Of a stretch of DNA of 15,414 bases, positions 6,021 through 14,135 are shown in pieces. The notes beneath the pieces are model-generated. The model made no database searches, was not told the origin of the DNA, and worked only from the letters and a program-made list of their open reading frames with translations. How positions within the stretch are numbered: position 1 is the first letter of the stretch; the number at the start of each line of letters is the position of its first letter. The position numbers were made by a program, and so were the translations under genes. The DNA is from an uncultured Treponema sp. (GTDB taxonomy: Bacteria > Spirochaetota > Spirochaetia > Treponematales > Treponemataceae), in contig CALBXN010000197.1 of NCBI GenBank assembly GCA_937890485.1, positions 1 through 15,414 of the forward strand, written 5' to 3'.

Positions 6021-8894
6021 ATGAAAAATAACACAATTTATATTTTAGACTCATACGGATTAATTTATCGTTCTTATTATGCTTTTATTTCAAGACCATT
6101 AGTAAATGAAAAAGGCGAAAATGTTTCTGCTATCTACGGATTTTTTTCTAACTTTCTTTCTTTGCTTCAAAAAAATGAAGTGAATTATGTTGTTGCTGCC
6201 TTTGATTCAAGAACGCCAACTTTTAGACATGAAATGTATCCAGAATACAAAGCAACCAGACAAAAAACTCCCGAAGATTTACATGGGCAAGTTCCAATTA
6301 TCGAAGAAATACTTACTGCTTTAGGCGTTACAACAATTAGACAAGATGGATTTGAAGCAGATGATTTAATTGCCACAGTTGCACGACAATGTAAAGAAGC
6401 AAAACGAGAATGTAGAATTCTTTCAGGTGATAAAGATTTAATGCAACTTGTAGATGACACAACCTTCATGATGAAATCTGATAAATCTGGTGGATGGGAA
6501 ACTATCGATTCACAAGGAGTAATTTCAGAATGGGGCGTTCCACCAGAACTAATGCTTGATATGTTGAGCCTTGTGGGGGACAAAGCAGATAATGTTCCAG
6601 GAATTAGTGGTGTTGGCGAAAAAACTGCAAAAAAACTTCTTGATGAATACGGAACTTTAGATAAAATCTTAGAAAATGCTTCTAATATTTCAGGTTCTAT
6701 CGGTAAAAAAATACAAAACGGAATTGAAGAAGCAAAATTTTCTAGAGAATTGATAAAACTACGCAATGACATAAATTTAGGTACCTCCTTAGATTCTTAC
6801 TCCTTCGAAGTTCCAGATTTTGTTTCTGCAACAAGGTTACTTTATCGCTACGGAGTTCCTGCTGTTGCAAAGCGATACATGACAACTGCTAAAAAATACG
6901 GAATTGATATTTCTGAAATTCAAATCTTAGATACAAGTTCATCTTCTTTAGATTCATCAAAAACAAAAACCGAATCTTCACAAAAAAGCACAGAAAAAAC
7001 ATCTGTATTTTATCCAGAAGAAAGTTTACCAGAAAATGTTCAACTTAAAAAAAATGACGGAAAATATTCTGCAATTACATCTGAAAAAGATTTAGAGAAT
7101 TTAATAAATGACATTTTACAAAACAAATCTCCTGACGGGAAAAGCTATGTAGCCTTTGATTGCGAAACTGACGGATTAAATACAATGACTGCAAAACTTG
7201 CAGGATTTTCACTTTGTTATCAAAAAGGAATTTCTTATTACATTCCTTTGATTACATCAGAAAGTAGCAATTCTGAAAATCTATTTGAAGAAGCTCCAGC
7301 TTACATTAGCAAAAATAAAGCAATTTCTTTATTAGAGAAACTTTTCTTTAATCCTGATGTCATTGTAATTATGCATAACGGAAAATTTGATTATGAAGTT
7401 TTAATTTCAAATGGATTAAAAGAAAATCCTACATGCACAATTTATGATACAATGATTGCTTCTTGGCTTTTACATCCAGACAGAAGTTCATTTTCACTAG
7501 AAAAACTTACAGAAGCAAAACTTTTTATCGAAACAATTTCCTTTGATTCAATAGTTCCAAAAGGAAAAAATTTTACAGATGTTCCATTGGAAACTGCCGT
7601 CAAATATGGTTCAGAAGATGCAGATTTTACTTGGCAACTTTGGCAAATTTTTGAAGAAGAATTAAAGAAAAATAATTTATTTTCCCTTTTTACAGATTTA
7701 GAAATGCCGATTTTACCAATTCTTGCACAAATGGAAATGACAGGAATTCACATTGAAAAATCTGAACTTGCTGAATATTCAAAGGATTTATCTAGTCAAA
7801 TAGAAAAACTACAATCTGAAATTTATGATTTGGTAGGACACGAATTTAATATCGCATCTCCAAAACAATTACAAGAAGTTCTCTTTATTGAAAGAGGTTT
7901 AGAAACAGGAAAGAAAACTAAAACAGGATATTCTACGGATACAGCAGTTTTAGAAGAATTGGCAGAAAAAGATCCAGTTCCTGCAAAAATCCTTGAGTTT
8001 AGAAAACTTAGCAAACTTCTTTCAACCTATGTTGACGCACTTCCATCTTTAACAGACAAAAACGGAAGAATTCATACAAATTTCATACAAACTGGAACTG
8101 CAACAGGAAGACTTTCAAGCCGGGATCCAAATTTACAAAATATTCCAGTTAGAGATGAAAACGGAAGAAAAATCCGAAAAGCCTTTGACGCTGAAAAAAA
8201 TAAATTGTTAATTTCTGCCGATTATTCACAAATTGAACTTGTGATTTTGGCTCATCTTTCAAAAGACAAAAATTTATGTAACGCCTTTTTATCAGGAAAC
8301 GATGTTCATAAAGCAACTGCCGCCATGATTTTTGGAGTTTCACCAGAAGAAGTTCAACCTGAAATGCGCCGAACTGCAAAAACAATCAATTTTGGTGTTA
8401 TCTACGGAATGAGTGCTTTTAGACTTGCAAGAGAACTTGGAATTTCTAGAACAATGGCAAAATCTTTCATAGATTCATACTTTGCAACTTATTCTGGAGT
8501 TCAAGATTTTATAAATTCCACAATTGAGCAAGCAGAAAAAGAAGGTTTTGTAGAAACCATCAACGGAAGACGACGATACATTAAAGCAATCAACAGCGCA
8601 AACAAAACCGAAAAGGCCGCCGCAGAAAGAATTGCAATAAATACGCCAATTCAAGGTTCAGCCGCAGATATTGTAAAAAAAGCAATGATAAAAGTACACG
8701 CTGAATTATCAGAAAAGTTCCCAGAAGCAAAATTATTACTCCAAGTTCACGATGAATTAATTGTAGAATGCCCAGAAAATCAAGCCGAAGAAGTTGCTAA
8801 AATCATGAAGACTTCAATGGAATCTGTAACTCAATTAAGTGTTCCATTAAAAGTTTCTGTGGAAATTGGAAAGCGTTGGGGAGAATTTCATTGA
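6021..8894 (+). CDS. polA: DNA polymerase I
   Basis: A 957-residue polymerase for Okazaki-fragment processing and repair. The 5' nuclease (about 1-295) has D10, the acidic cluster in GFEADD (110-115), GDKDL (136-140) and GDKADNVPGISGVGEKTA (186-203, with its helix-hairpin-helix). A Ser/Lys-rich linker covers about 304-345. The 3'-5' exonuclease (about 345-545) is intact: DCETD with D380 and E382, NGKFD with D457, and YGSED with Y529 and D533, so proofreading should work. The polymerase has motif A DYSQIEL (D734), the O-helix RRTAKTINFGVIYG with R783, K787, F791 and Y795, and motif C VHDE (D911). The D734-D911 distance (177) equals that of E. coli D705-D882. The ATG at 6021 has a modest AGGATA about 11 bases upstream. 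It lies 39 bases behind the flgN-like gene and overlaps coaE. About 30 residues longer than E. coli Pol I, mostly in the linker and exonuclease loops. Confidence 0.98.
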   Translation: MKNNTIYILDSYGLIYRSYYAFISRPLVNEKGENVSAIYGFFSNFLSLLQKNEVNYVVAAFDSRTPTFRHEMYPEYKATRQKTPEDLHGQVPIIEEILTALGVTTIRQDGFEADDLIATVARQCKEAKRECRILSGDKDLMQLVDDTTFMMKSDKSGGWETIDSQGVISEWGVPPELMLDMLSLVGDKADNVPGISGVGEKTAKKLLDEYGTLDKILENASNISGSIGKKIQNGIEEAKFSRELIKLRNDINLGTSLDSYSFEVPDFVSATRLLYRYGVPAVAKRYMTTAKKYGIDISEIQILDTSSSSLDSSKTKTESSQKSTEKTSVFYPEESLPENVQLKKNDGKYSAITSEKDLENLINDILQNKSPDGKSYVAFDCETDGLNTMTAKLAGFSLCYQKGISYYIPLITSESSNSENLFEEAPAYISKNKAISLLEKLFFNPDVIVIMHNGKFDYEVLISNGLKENPTCTIYDTMIASWLLHPDRSSFSLEKLTEAKLFIETISFDSIVPKGKNFTDVPLETAVKYGSEDADFTWQLWQIFEEELKKNNLFSLFTDLEMPILPILAQMEMTGIHIEKSELAEYSKDLSSQIEKLQSEIYDLVGHEFNIASPKQLQEVLFIERGLETGKKTKTGYSTDTAVLEELAEKDPVPAKILEFRKLSKLLSTYVDALPSLTDKNGRIHTNFIQTGTATGRLSSRDPNLQNIPVRDENGRKIRKAFDAEKNKLLISADYSQIELVILAHLSKDKNLCNAFLSGNDVHKATAAMIFGVSPEEVQPEMRRTAKTINFGVIYGMSAFRLARELGISRTMAKSFIDSYFATYSGVQDFINSTIEQAEKEGFVETINGRRRYIKAINSANKTEKAAAERIAINTPIQGSAADIVKKAMIKVHAELSEKFPEAKLLLQVHDELIVECPENQAEEVAKIMKTSMESVTQLSVPLKVSVEIGKRWGEFH

Positions 8895-9493
8895 TAATTG
8901 GTTTAACAGGTCCAATGGCTTCTGGAAAAAATCTTGCAGCAAAAATCTTAGAAAAAGCAGGTTGTATTTCAGTAGATGCAGATATTCTTGCTCATGAAGC
9001 AATAGAAAAAGCAAAAGATAAAATTCTACTCGCTTTTGAAAAAGATGCAAAAGAAAAAAATATCAGGATTTTAAATGATGATGGTTCAATCAATCGAAGG
9101 GAACTTGCAAAAATCGTTTTTTCATCTAAAGAAAATCTTAAAAAGCAAGAATCTATAGTTCATCCTGTTGTAAATGAAATGATGGAAGATTTTATCAAAA
9201 AAAATTCTGATAAAACAGTAATTTTGAATGCCACAGTTTTGTACAAAACTCCCATCATAAAAAAATGCGATGCAATATTTTTTATCACAAGTCCTTGGAT
9301 TTTACGATTTTTTAGAGCAAAAAAGCGAGATAACATGAAAAATATGCAAATTTTTAAAAGATTTTTTGCACAATTTAACATCTTTGCTAAATATAAAAAT
9401 TTAGATGCCGATATTTACAAAGTAAGGAACTTTGTTTCTGAACAAAAACTTGAGCAAAAATTGCTTTATGTTTTGAAAAAAATCTATTCTTAA
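8891..9493 (+). CDS. coaE: Dephospho-CoA kinase
   Basis: Last enzyme of coenzyme A synthesis, phosphorylating the 3'-hydroxyl of dephospho-CoA with ATP. The N-terminus from this start is MIIGLTGPMASGKN: a P-loop at residues 7-14 in which the usual Ser/Thr after Lys is Asn (N14). Next come DAD (29-31) of the CoA-binding site and HEA, a conserved HPVV, a strand with NATVLYKTPI in place of the usual PLLFE segment, and a basic lid RFFRAKKRD. The product has 200 residues, a normal length. I chose TTG 8891-8893 because GGGGAG (8878-8883) precedes it by seven bases and it removes a non-family N-terminal extension; the frame also allows a TTG at 8876. The start overlaps the polA stop as TTGA, implying translational coupling. 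Identification is good although the C-terminal third is divergent. Confidence 0.88.
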   Translation: MIIGLTGPMASGKNLAAKILEKAGCISVDADILAHEAIEKAKDKILLAFEKDAKEKNIRILNDDGSINRRELAKIVFSSKENLKKQESIVHPVVNEMMEDFIKKNSDKTVILNATVLYKTPIIKKCDAIFFITSPWILRFFRAKKRDNMKNMQIFKRFFAQFNIFAKYKNLDADIYKVRNFVSEQKLEQKLLYVLKKIYS

Positions 9494-9520
9494 AAAGGAA
9501 TATTTTTATAGAGGCATTTT

Positions 9521-10468
9521 ATGGAACAAAAAAGAATTTTATGGATTGTAGCATCAGTTGGATTATTTTTATTAGTTGTTGTAGGATTTGCTTTGATTTT
9601 ATATTCTCCTTCAAAAAATCAAGATCCAATAATTACATCAACACAATCAACAAATGATATTTGGGCTTCTCCACAGAATGCAACACCAATAGACCCTAAC
9701 TATCAAGCATCTGTATTACAAGGAACGCCTTTAGAAAATTCTAACTCAATAAATATGCCACAAGACTCAACAAGTCCTGTGCCAGTGTTACCTAGTCAAG
9801 TACCTCAATTTCAAGGAATGCCAAATCAGCCTTATCCAGTTCCTCCTGTACCAAATGGTAATAATGTACTTCCAAGCGATTCTATGGCACTTGTGGGGCA
9901 ACAACAAGTAAAAGATGTTACTGTAATTTCAGGAAATACAAAAGTTATCACAAGTGGCGGAACAACCATCGATTTAACAGGACTTACTGTAAACTCTGCA
10001 ACACAACCAGTAGTTACACAGAATACAAATACAACTACTCAAAGCACAAAAGAAGTTGTTAGCAATTCATCAAAAACAGCTACAGCAAAAGTAGAATCTG
10101 CAAAAGCAACATCTACAAATAAAACTTCTGCAAGTAAAACATCTACAGCAAAAGCAAGTTCAACAACAAAAACTACTTCTGCAAAAACTGCAACATCTAC
10201 ACCTGTAACACACAAATTCTGGATTCAAGCAGGTTCATACAGTAGCAAGAAAAATGCAGAAGAAGCAAGAGCTGCTTTATCAGCTGAAAAAATTGCTTCA
10301 GAAATTTTTACATACACAGATACCAATGGAACATTATATTATCGCGTAAGAGTTGGACCATACACAACAAAAAGCGAAGCAGAATATTGGCAATCAAGAA
10401 TTGCTTTAACGGAAAAATTTAGTGGTGCAAAAACTTATATCACAGATTCTTCTGCAAAAAAACAATAA
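9521..10468 (+). CDS. Membrane-anchored SPOR-domain protein
   Basis: A 315-residue protein with a short cytoplasmic N-terminus (MEQKR), one membrane segment at about 6-28, a Pro/Gln/Asn-rich stretch (85-120) and a Ser/Thr/Lys/Ala-rich low-complexity linker (about 166-228). The C-terminal SPOR domain (about 230-308) carries KFWIQAGSYSSKKNAEEAR and LYYRVRVGPYTTKSEAE, the two diagnostic halves of the fold. SPOR domains bind peptidoglycan stripped of stem peptides at division sites, so the protein probably sits in the inner membrane with the domain reaching into the periplasmic wall. The layout resembles FtsN or DedD, but no specific orthology can be claimed. ATG 9521 has GAGG at 9511-9514. It follows coaE by 27 bases and is likely in the same transcript. 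Confidence 0.88.
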   Translation: MEQKRILWIVASVGLFLLVVVGFALILYSPSKNQDPIITSTQSTNDIWASPQNATPIDPNYQASVLQGTPLENSNSINMPQDSTSPVPVLPSQVPQFQGMPNQPYPVPPVPNGNNVLPSDSMALVGQQQVKDVTVISGNTKVITSGGTTIDLTGLTVNSATQPVVTQNTNTTTQSTKEVVSNSSKTATAKVESAKATSTNKTSASKTSTAKASSTTKTTSAKTATSTPVTHKFWIQAGSYSSKKNAEEARAALSAEKIASEIFTYTDTNGTLYYRVRVGPYTTKSEAEYWQSRIALTEKFSGAKTYITDSSAKKQ

Positions 10469-10520
10469 AAAAATAAATTTTTTTTGAAATTTTTATAAAA
10501 TTTTTCAATTTTAAGACTAT

Positions 10521-10561
10521 AAGGATAGTATATGAAAAATATGCTATCCTTTTTATTTTTT
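10521..10561 (+). terminator. Terminator-like hairpin covering the ribosome binding site and start of the next gene
   Basis: AAGGATAGTATAT (10521-10533) pairs with ATATGCTATCCTT (10539-10551) over 13 bp with one U-G wobble, closed by the five-base loop GAAAA. It is followed by TTTTTATTTTTT (10550-10561). The form is that of an intrinsic terminator after the SPOR gene, yet the left arm contains the Shine-Dalgarno AAGGA and the first two bases of the start codon at 10532-10534. It may act as terminator, attenuator or translation-blocking structure. It is the only GC-containing hairpin in the gap 10469-10531, the rest of which is AT-only. Confidence 0.65.
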
Positions 10562-11965
10562 AGTTTTGTAGTTTTGTTTTGCAATAATCTTTTTGCAAAT
10601 TCGGATTTTTCTGTTGTTCATAATTTTGAAAATAAAGAACAATCTAAAAATCACGATTTAGGATTTTCCATAAGGAATCAAAATATTTCTTCAAATATTT
10701 TTGTTCAAGTCTATCCAGAACCTCAAATTAAAAATTGGGGAATAAAACAAAATTATAGTTTTTTCAACTTTTCAGCAGGAAATATTAGTTTTTCTGGAAT
10801 TAAAAACAGACTGAACAATCCCTTATGGACAAAAATAAATCCTTTAAGAATCTTTAGTGTTCCAAAACTTTTTTTAACAACTCAACTTCCAAATACAATT
10901 TCAAATTCAGAAAACTACAGTCTTTCCGCCAAATTTAACCCAAAGTTTGAAAATAGAATTTTTGGAATAATTGAAAATATTGATTTTTCTGCCACTTGGA
11001 CTCCAGAAGAAAATGGAGGATTAGTTTTAACTTCATTGATAATTCCATTTCAATTTGAAAAAACAAAAATAAACGTATCTTCATCCTTTGCATCAAATTT
11101 TATACAAAATAATAATACTTCTTGGTATTTAGAATCGCAATATTTTGATAATCAGAGAATAAATAAATTCTTACAAGAAATAAATTTTCTTTCAAAAAAT
11201 GTTTGCTTTTATTCTGCCTGGGAATTTTCATCTGACCCTTTTGAAAAAATTAAATTTTACACAAGAAACGATTTAACTTTAAATTTCAATATTACAAAGA
11301 AATTAAAATATGAAACCGAAGCTAGATTTTTTTATTCTCAAAATGATTTTATCACCTTATCAGGAAAAATATTAAAACAACCACTTAGTTTTGCAATTTT
11401 ACCAAAATTCACTTTTAACACTGGAACAAGTAATTTAATTTTTGCTTTTGGTTACGATTATGCACTTTCTTATTCAAAGGGAAAAGAACAAGTAAAATCC
11501 GTTGAAGATTGTTATCAACTTGCCTTCAAAATGGAATTTTTGTACTGGAATTTTACTTCAAAAGCAAGTTTTGTTCCAATAAAGCAAGATTTTGAATTTT
11601 ACAATTCTGTGTTATTTCATTTTTTTGCAACAAATATATTTTCGCTATCAGATTCTCTTTGGATAAAATTTATTTCATCAAAAATTTTAGAAGAAACAGA
11701 ACTTTCTCTTGGAACAAAGTTAAGTACAAACATAAACACTGATTTTGGTGTGATAAATAATGAATTGTCATCAAAAATTTTAACAGACTTAAAAAATGAT
11801 AATATGAATTTATCTTGCAAGATTAAATTTTCTTGGAATACATTATGGATAAGTGGAAATTTTACAGATATTAAAATTGACTTTGACAATCAAGATACAA
11901 AAAAAAGTGACTCCCCAAAGGGAATCACTTTTGAAATATCATCTGGATTTACAATAAAATTTTAA
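10532..11965 (+). CDS. Exported protein of unknown function, possible outer-membrane beta-barrel
   Basis: I do not recognise the family. The 477-residue protein starts with a signal peptide (about 1-22: MKN, a hydrophobic core LSFLFFSFVVLF, probable cleavage after LFA). The rest is rich in Asn, Phe, Ser and Lys, with many short alternating polar/aromatic strands and no further hydrophobic helix. It ends in GFTIKF, a terminal Phe after alternating residues, as in the recognition signal of outer-membrane barrel proteins. C17 is unlikely to be a lipoprotein cysteine because the residue before it is Phe. The start at 10532 is inside a hairpin that also masks AAGGA; ATG 10541-10543 in the same frame is an alternative start that still gives a signal peptide. 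It is last in the rightward cluster and meets nagB tail to tail with two bases between the stop codons. The nagB terminator is encoded within its last codons. Confidence 0.75.
   Translation: MKNMLSFLFFSFVVLFCNNLFANSDFSVVHNFENKEQSKNHDLGFSIRNQNISSNIFVQVYPEPQIKNWGIKQNYSFFNFSAGNISFSGIKNRLNNPLWTKINPLRIFSVPKLFLTTQLPNTISNSENYSLSAKFNPKFENRIFGIIENIDFSATWTPEENGGLVLTSLIIPFQFEKTKINVSSSFASNFIQNNNTSWYLESQYFDNQRINKFLQEINFLSKNVCFYSAWEFSSDPFEKIKFYTRNDLTLNFNITKKLKYETEARFFYSQNDFITLSGKILKQPLSFAILPKFTFNTGTSNLIFAFGYDYALSYSKGKEQVKSVEDCYQLAFKMEFLYWNFTSKASFVPIKQDFEFYNSVLFHFFATNIFSLSDSLWIKFISSKILEETELSLGTKLSTNINTDFGVINNELSSKILTDLKNDNMNLSCKIKFSWNTLWISGNFTDIKIDFDNQDTKKSDSPKGITFEISSGFTIKF
11899..11932 (-). terminator. 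Rho-independent terminator of nagB, inside the convergent gene
   Basis: On the minus strand AAAAGTGATTCCC (11920-11932) pairs with GGGAGTCACTTTT (11903-11915) around a TTTG loop, and T residues run to 11899. One pair is G-U on the minus strand but a C/A mismatch on the plus strand, so the structure favours leftward transcripts. It begins 35 bases past the nagB stop and lies in the coding sequence of the rightward gene. Confidence 0.85.
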
Positions 11966-11967
11966 GA

Positions 11968-12771
11968 TTAAAATGAATTATCCAAATTATCGCTTTCAAT
12001 TTCAAGAAAGTATTTTACAGTTTTCATTTTTAATTCATCTGTAGCATCAGCATCACAAACAATTACTGCTTTTTTGTGCATTTGTAAAGCACTAACTGTC
12101 CACATCTGTGAAATTCCTTCTTCAATTGCGTGTTGTAAAGCCTGAGCTTTGTTATGTCCTGTAATTAGGATAACAACTTCTTCAGAATCGGTAATTGTAC
12201 CAACACCAACTGTTAAAGCTGTATTTGGTACTTGAGTAACATCATCGTCAAAGAATCTTGAATTAACCTGAATTGTTTCTTGAGTTAAAGTTTTTATTCT
12301 TGTACGAGAAACTAAAGATGAGCCTGGTTCGTTGAAAGCAATATGACCATCCACACCTACTCCACCTAAGAAAAGTTTTATTCCTCCGTAGGAAGCGATT
12401 GCTTTTTCGTAGGCTGCACACTCAGCTTCAAGGTCTTGAGCCATACCGTTCAAAATATGAACATTATCTTTTTTTATGTTAATCTTGCTAAAGAAATTAT
12501 CCCACATAAATCTGTGATAACTTTGTGGATGCTCTTCTGGCAAACCAACGTACTCGTCCATGTTGAAAGTTACAACATGCTCAAAAGAAACTTTTCCTTC
12601 TTCATAAAGCTTGATAAGTTCATTATAAGTTCCTAAAGGAGTACTTCCTGTAGGTAAGCCTAAAACAAAAGGCTTTTTTGCTGTAGGATTAAAATCGTTT
12701 ATCCGTTTAGCAATATGATTTGCAGCCCAAACACTACACTTATCATAATCATCTTGAATTATTACTCTCAT
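11968..12771 (-). CDS. nagB: Glucosamine-6-phosphate deaminase
   Basis: Cytoplasmic enzyme converting glucosamine 6-phosphate to fructose 6-phosphate and ammonia, feeding amino sugars into glycolysis. The 267 residues align with E. coli NagB (266) without offset at the functional sites: D72 (NMDEY), D141 and H143 (VDGHIAFNE) and E148 are the catalytic residues, and PTGSTP (40-45) holds the phosphate loop. The GlcNAc-6-phosphate allosteric residues S151, S152, R158, K160 and Y254 are also present, so the hexameric, allosterically activated form is expected. The ATG at 12769-12771 has AGGTGG at 12776-12781. It starts 29 bases after uraA with no terminator between, so it is probably the last gene of that transcript. 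No nagA or amino-sugar transporter is adjacent. Confidence 0.97.
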   Translation of the reverse strand: MRVIIQDDYDKCSVWAANHIAKRINDFNPTAKKPFVLGLPTGSTPLGTYNELIKLYEEGKVSFEHVVTFNMDEYVGLPEEHPQSYHRFMWDNFFSKINIKKDNVHILNGMAQDLEAECAAYEKAIASYGGIKLFLGGVGVDGHIAFNEPGSSLVSRTRIKTLTQETIQVNSRFFDDDVTQVPNTALTVGVGTITDSEEVVILITGHNKAQALQHAIEEGISQMWTVSALQMHKKAVIVCDADATDELKMKTVKYFLEIESDNLDNSF

Positions 12772-12800
12772 AAATCCACCTAAATCAATATATATTAAGT

Positions 12801-14105
12801 TTAATCTATCTTTTTAGTATTTGGTATAATTAAGTTAAGAAAAATTCCAACTAATGTTGCAAGAGCAACCCCACCAAGAGAGAATTCAAAATTTTCTCCA
12901 ATGGAAAACTGTAACATACCACCACCAAGACCAATCACAAGGATAACAGAAGAAATTGTTAAATTTCGTTTATCTTTATAGTCAACACCACTTTCTACGA
13001 TTGTTCTTAATCCACTAGAAGCAATCAATCCATAAAGGAGCATTGAAATTCCACCCATTACAGGTCCTGGAATTGTTTGAATAATTGCACCGAATTTTTG
13101 AACAAATGATAAAAGAACAGCAATTACAGCAGCACCACCAATAACCCAAACACTGTAAACTTTTGTGATTGCCATAACACCTACATTTTCACCATAAGTT
13201 GTATTTGGTGGTCCTCCCCAAAGAGCAGCCCAAGCAGTTGCAATACCATCACCTAAAAGAGTTCTGTGCAAACCTGGATCTTTGTAAAAATCTCTTCCAA
13301 CAACTTTTGAAGTAACTAAGGTATCTCCAAGGTGTTCACAAATTGTAGCCAAAGAAACAATGATAAATGTTAAAATTGGAACAAGAGCAAATTTTGGTGC
13401 TAGCCAGAAATATGAACCATCTGCATTTTGTTGTAAGAAAGGAAGTCCAAACCAAGAGGCTTCTTTAACAGCTGTAAAATCGATAAGTTTGTAAGCAGGA
13501 AAGAAAAATCCCATTATAAGAGTGAAAAAATATCCACCTAACAAACCAATAAGAATTGAAATTGTATTGAAAAAACCTTTTAAGAAAATTGTTGCCACAA
13601 TTGCGATTGCCAAAGTTACAATAGCAATAGAAAAGTAAACAAGGGAATATTCACCATTGTTTAACATTGCAGAATTCATTGCTGTTGGTGCTAAATTCAA
13701 ACCAATTACAATGATAACAGAACCAATTACAACTGGAGGAAGAGCTTTATCAAGCCAATTTTTTCCAGCAACTTTAATTATTCCAGCAACAATCGCATAG
13801 AAAAGTCCCGCACAAATTGCACCACCAAGAGCGTAAGCCATCCCATATTGCTTTGAAATTCCAATTAAAGCAGGAATAAAAGCAAAAGAAGAACCAAGGA
13901 ATGCAGGAACCTTAGCAGCAGTAATCAAAATGTAAATCAAAGTACCTGTTCCAGCAGTAAAAAGTGCTGTGGATGGACTTAATCCAGTTAATAAAGGAAC
14001 AAGAATTGTTGCTCCAAACATCGCAAAAACGTGCTGAAAACTCAAAGGAATCCAGCGTGCCAAGTTGGGTCTATCGTGAGGCCCTAAAATTTCTGAATCT
14101 TTCAT
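12801..14105 (-). CDS. uraA: Uracil permease, NCS2 family (UraA-like)
   Basis: A 434-residue inner-membrane nucleobase transporter with about 14 hydrophobic segments in the 7+7 inverted-repeat layout of NCS2 proteins. Signatures are PLSFQHVFAMFGATILVPLL (20-39), PAFLGSSFAFI (67-77) and GGPPNTTYGENVGVMAITKV (297-316). The two acidic residues that bind uracil in E. coli UraA (E241, E290) correspond to E257 (ICEHLGD) and E306 (TYGEN), with the same 49-residue spacing. This points to uracil, though related xanthine carriers share the fold. The ATG at 14103-14105 has a weak GGAT upstream. It lies 30 bases from the ABC gene and 29 bases from nagB, suggesting one transcript whose genes have no obvious shared pathway. 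Confidence 0.93.
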   Translation of the reverse strand: MKDSEILGPHDRPNLARWIPLSFQHVFAMFGATILVPLLTGLSPSTALFTAGTGTLIYILITAAKVPAFLGSSFAFIPALIGISKQYGMAYALGGAICAGLFYAIVAGIIKVAGKNWLDKALPPVVIGSVIIVIGLNLAPTAMNSAMLNNGEYSLVYFSIAIVTLAIAIVATIFLKGFFNTISILIGLLGGYFFTLIMGFFFPAYKLIDFTAVKEASWFGLPFLQQNADGSYFWLAPKFALVPILTFIIVSLATICEHLGDTLVTSKVVGRDFYKDPGLHRTLLGDGIATAWAALWGGPPNTTYGENVGVMAITKVYSVWVIGGAAVIAVLLSFVQKFGAIIQTIPGPVMGGISMLLYGLIASSGLRTIVESGVDYKDKRNLTISSVILVIGLGGGMLQFSIGENFEFSLGGVALATLVGIFLNLIIPNTKKID

Positions 14106-14135
14106 AAATCCGTTATAGCACTATTATTATTTTTT

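Noticed and set aside
6185..6772. A 195-codon open frame on the minus strand opposite the 5' part of polA
   Set aside because: It lies wholly within polA, has no recognisable domain, and its Ser/Pro/Ile-rich translation is typical of a shadow of an AT-rich gene.
10170..10204. Short Thr/Ser/Lys codon repeats in the SPOR gene linker
   Set aside because: They are low-complexity linker codons rather than exact tandem repeats; no sign of a mobile or CRISPR repeat.
10469..10520. AT-only inverted repeats after the SPOR gene
   Set aside because: Runs of A and T give trivial self-complementarity without GC pairs; the real hairpin is at 10521-10551.
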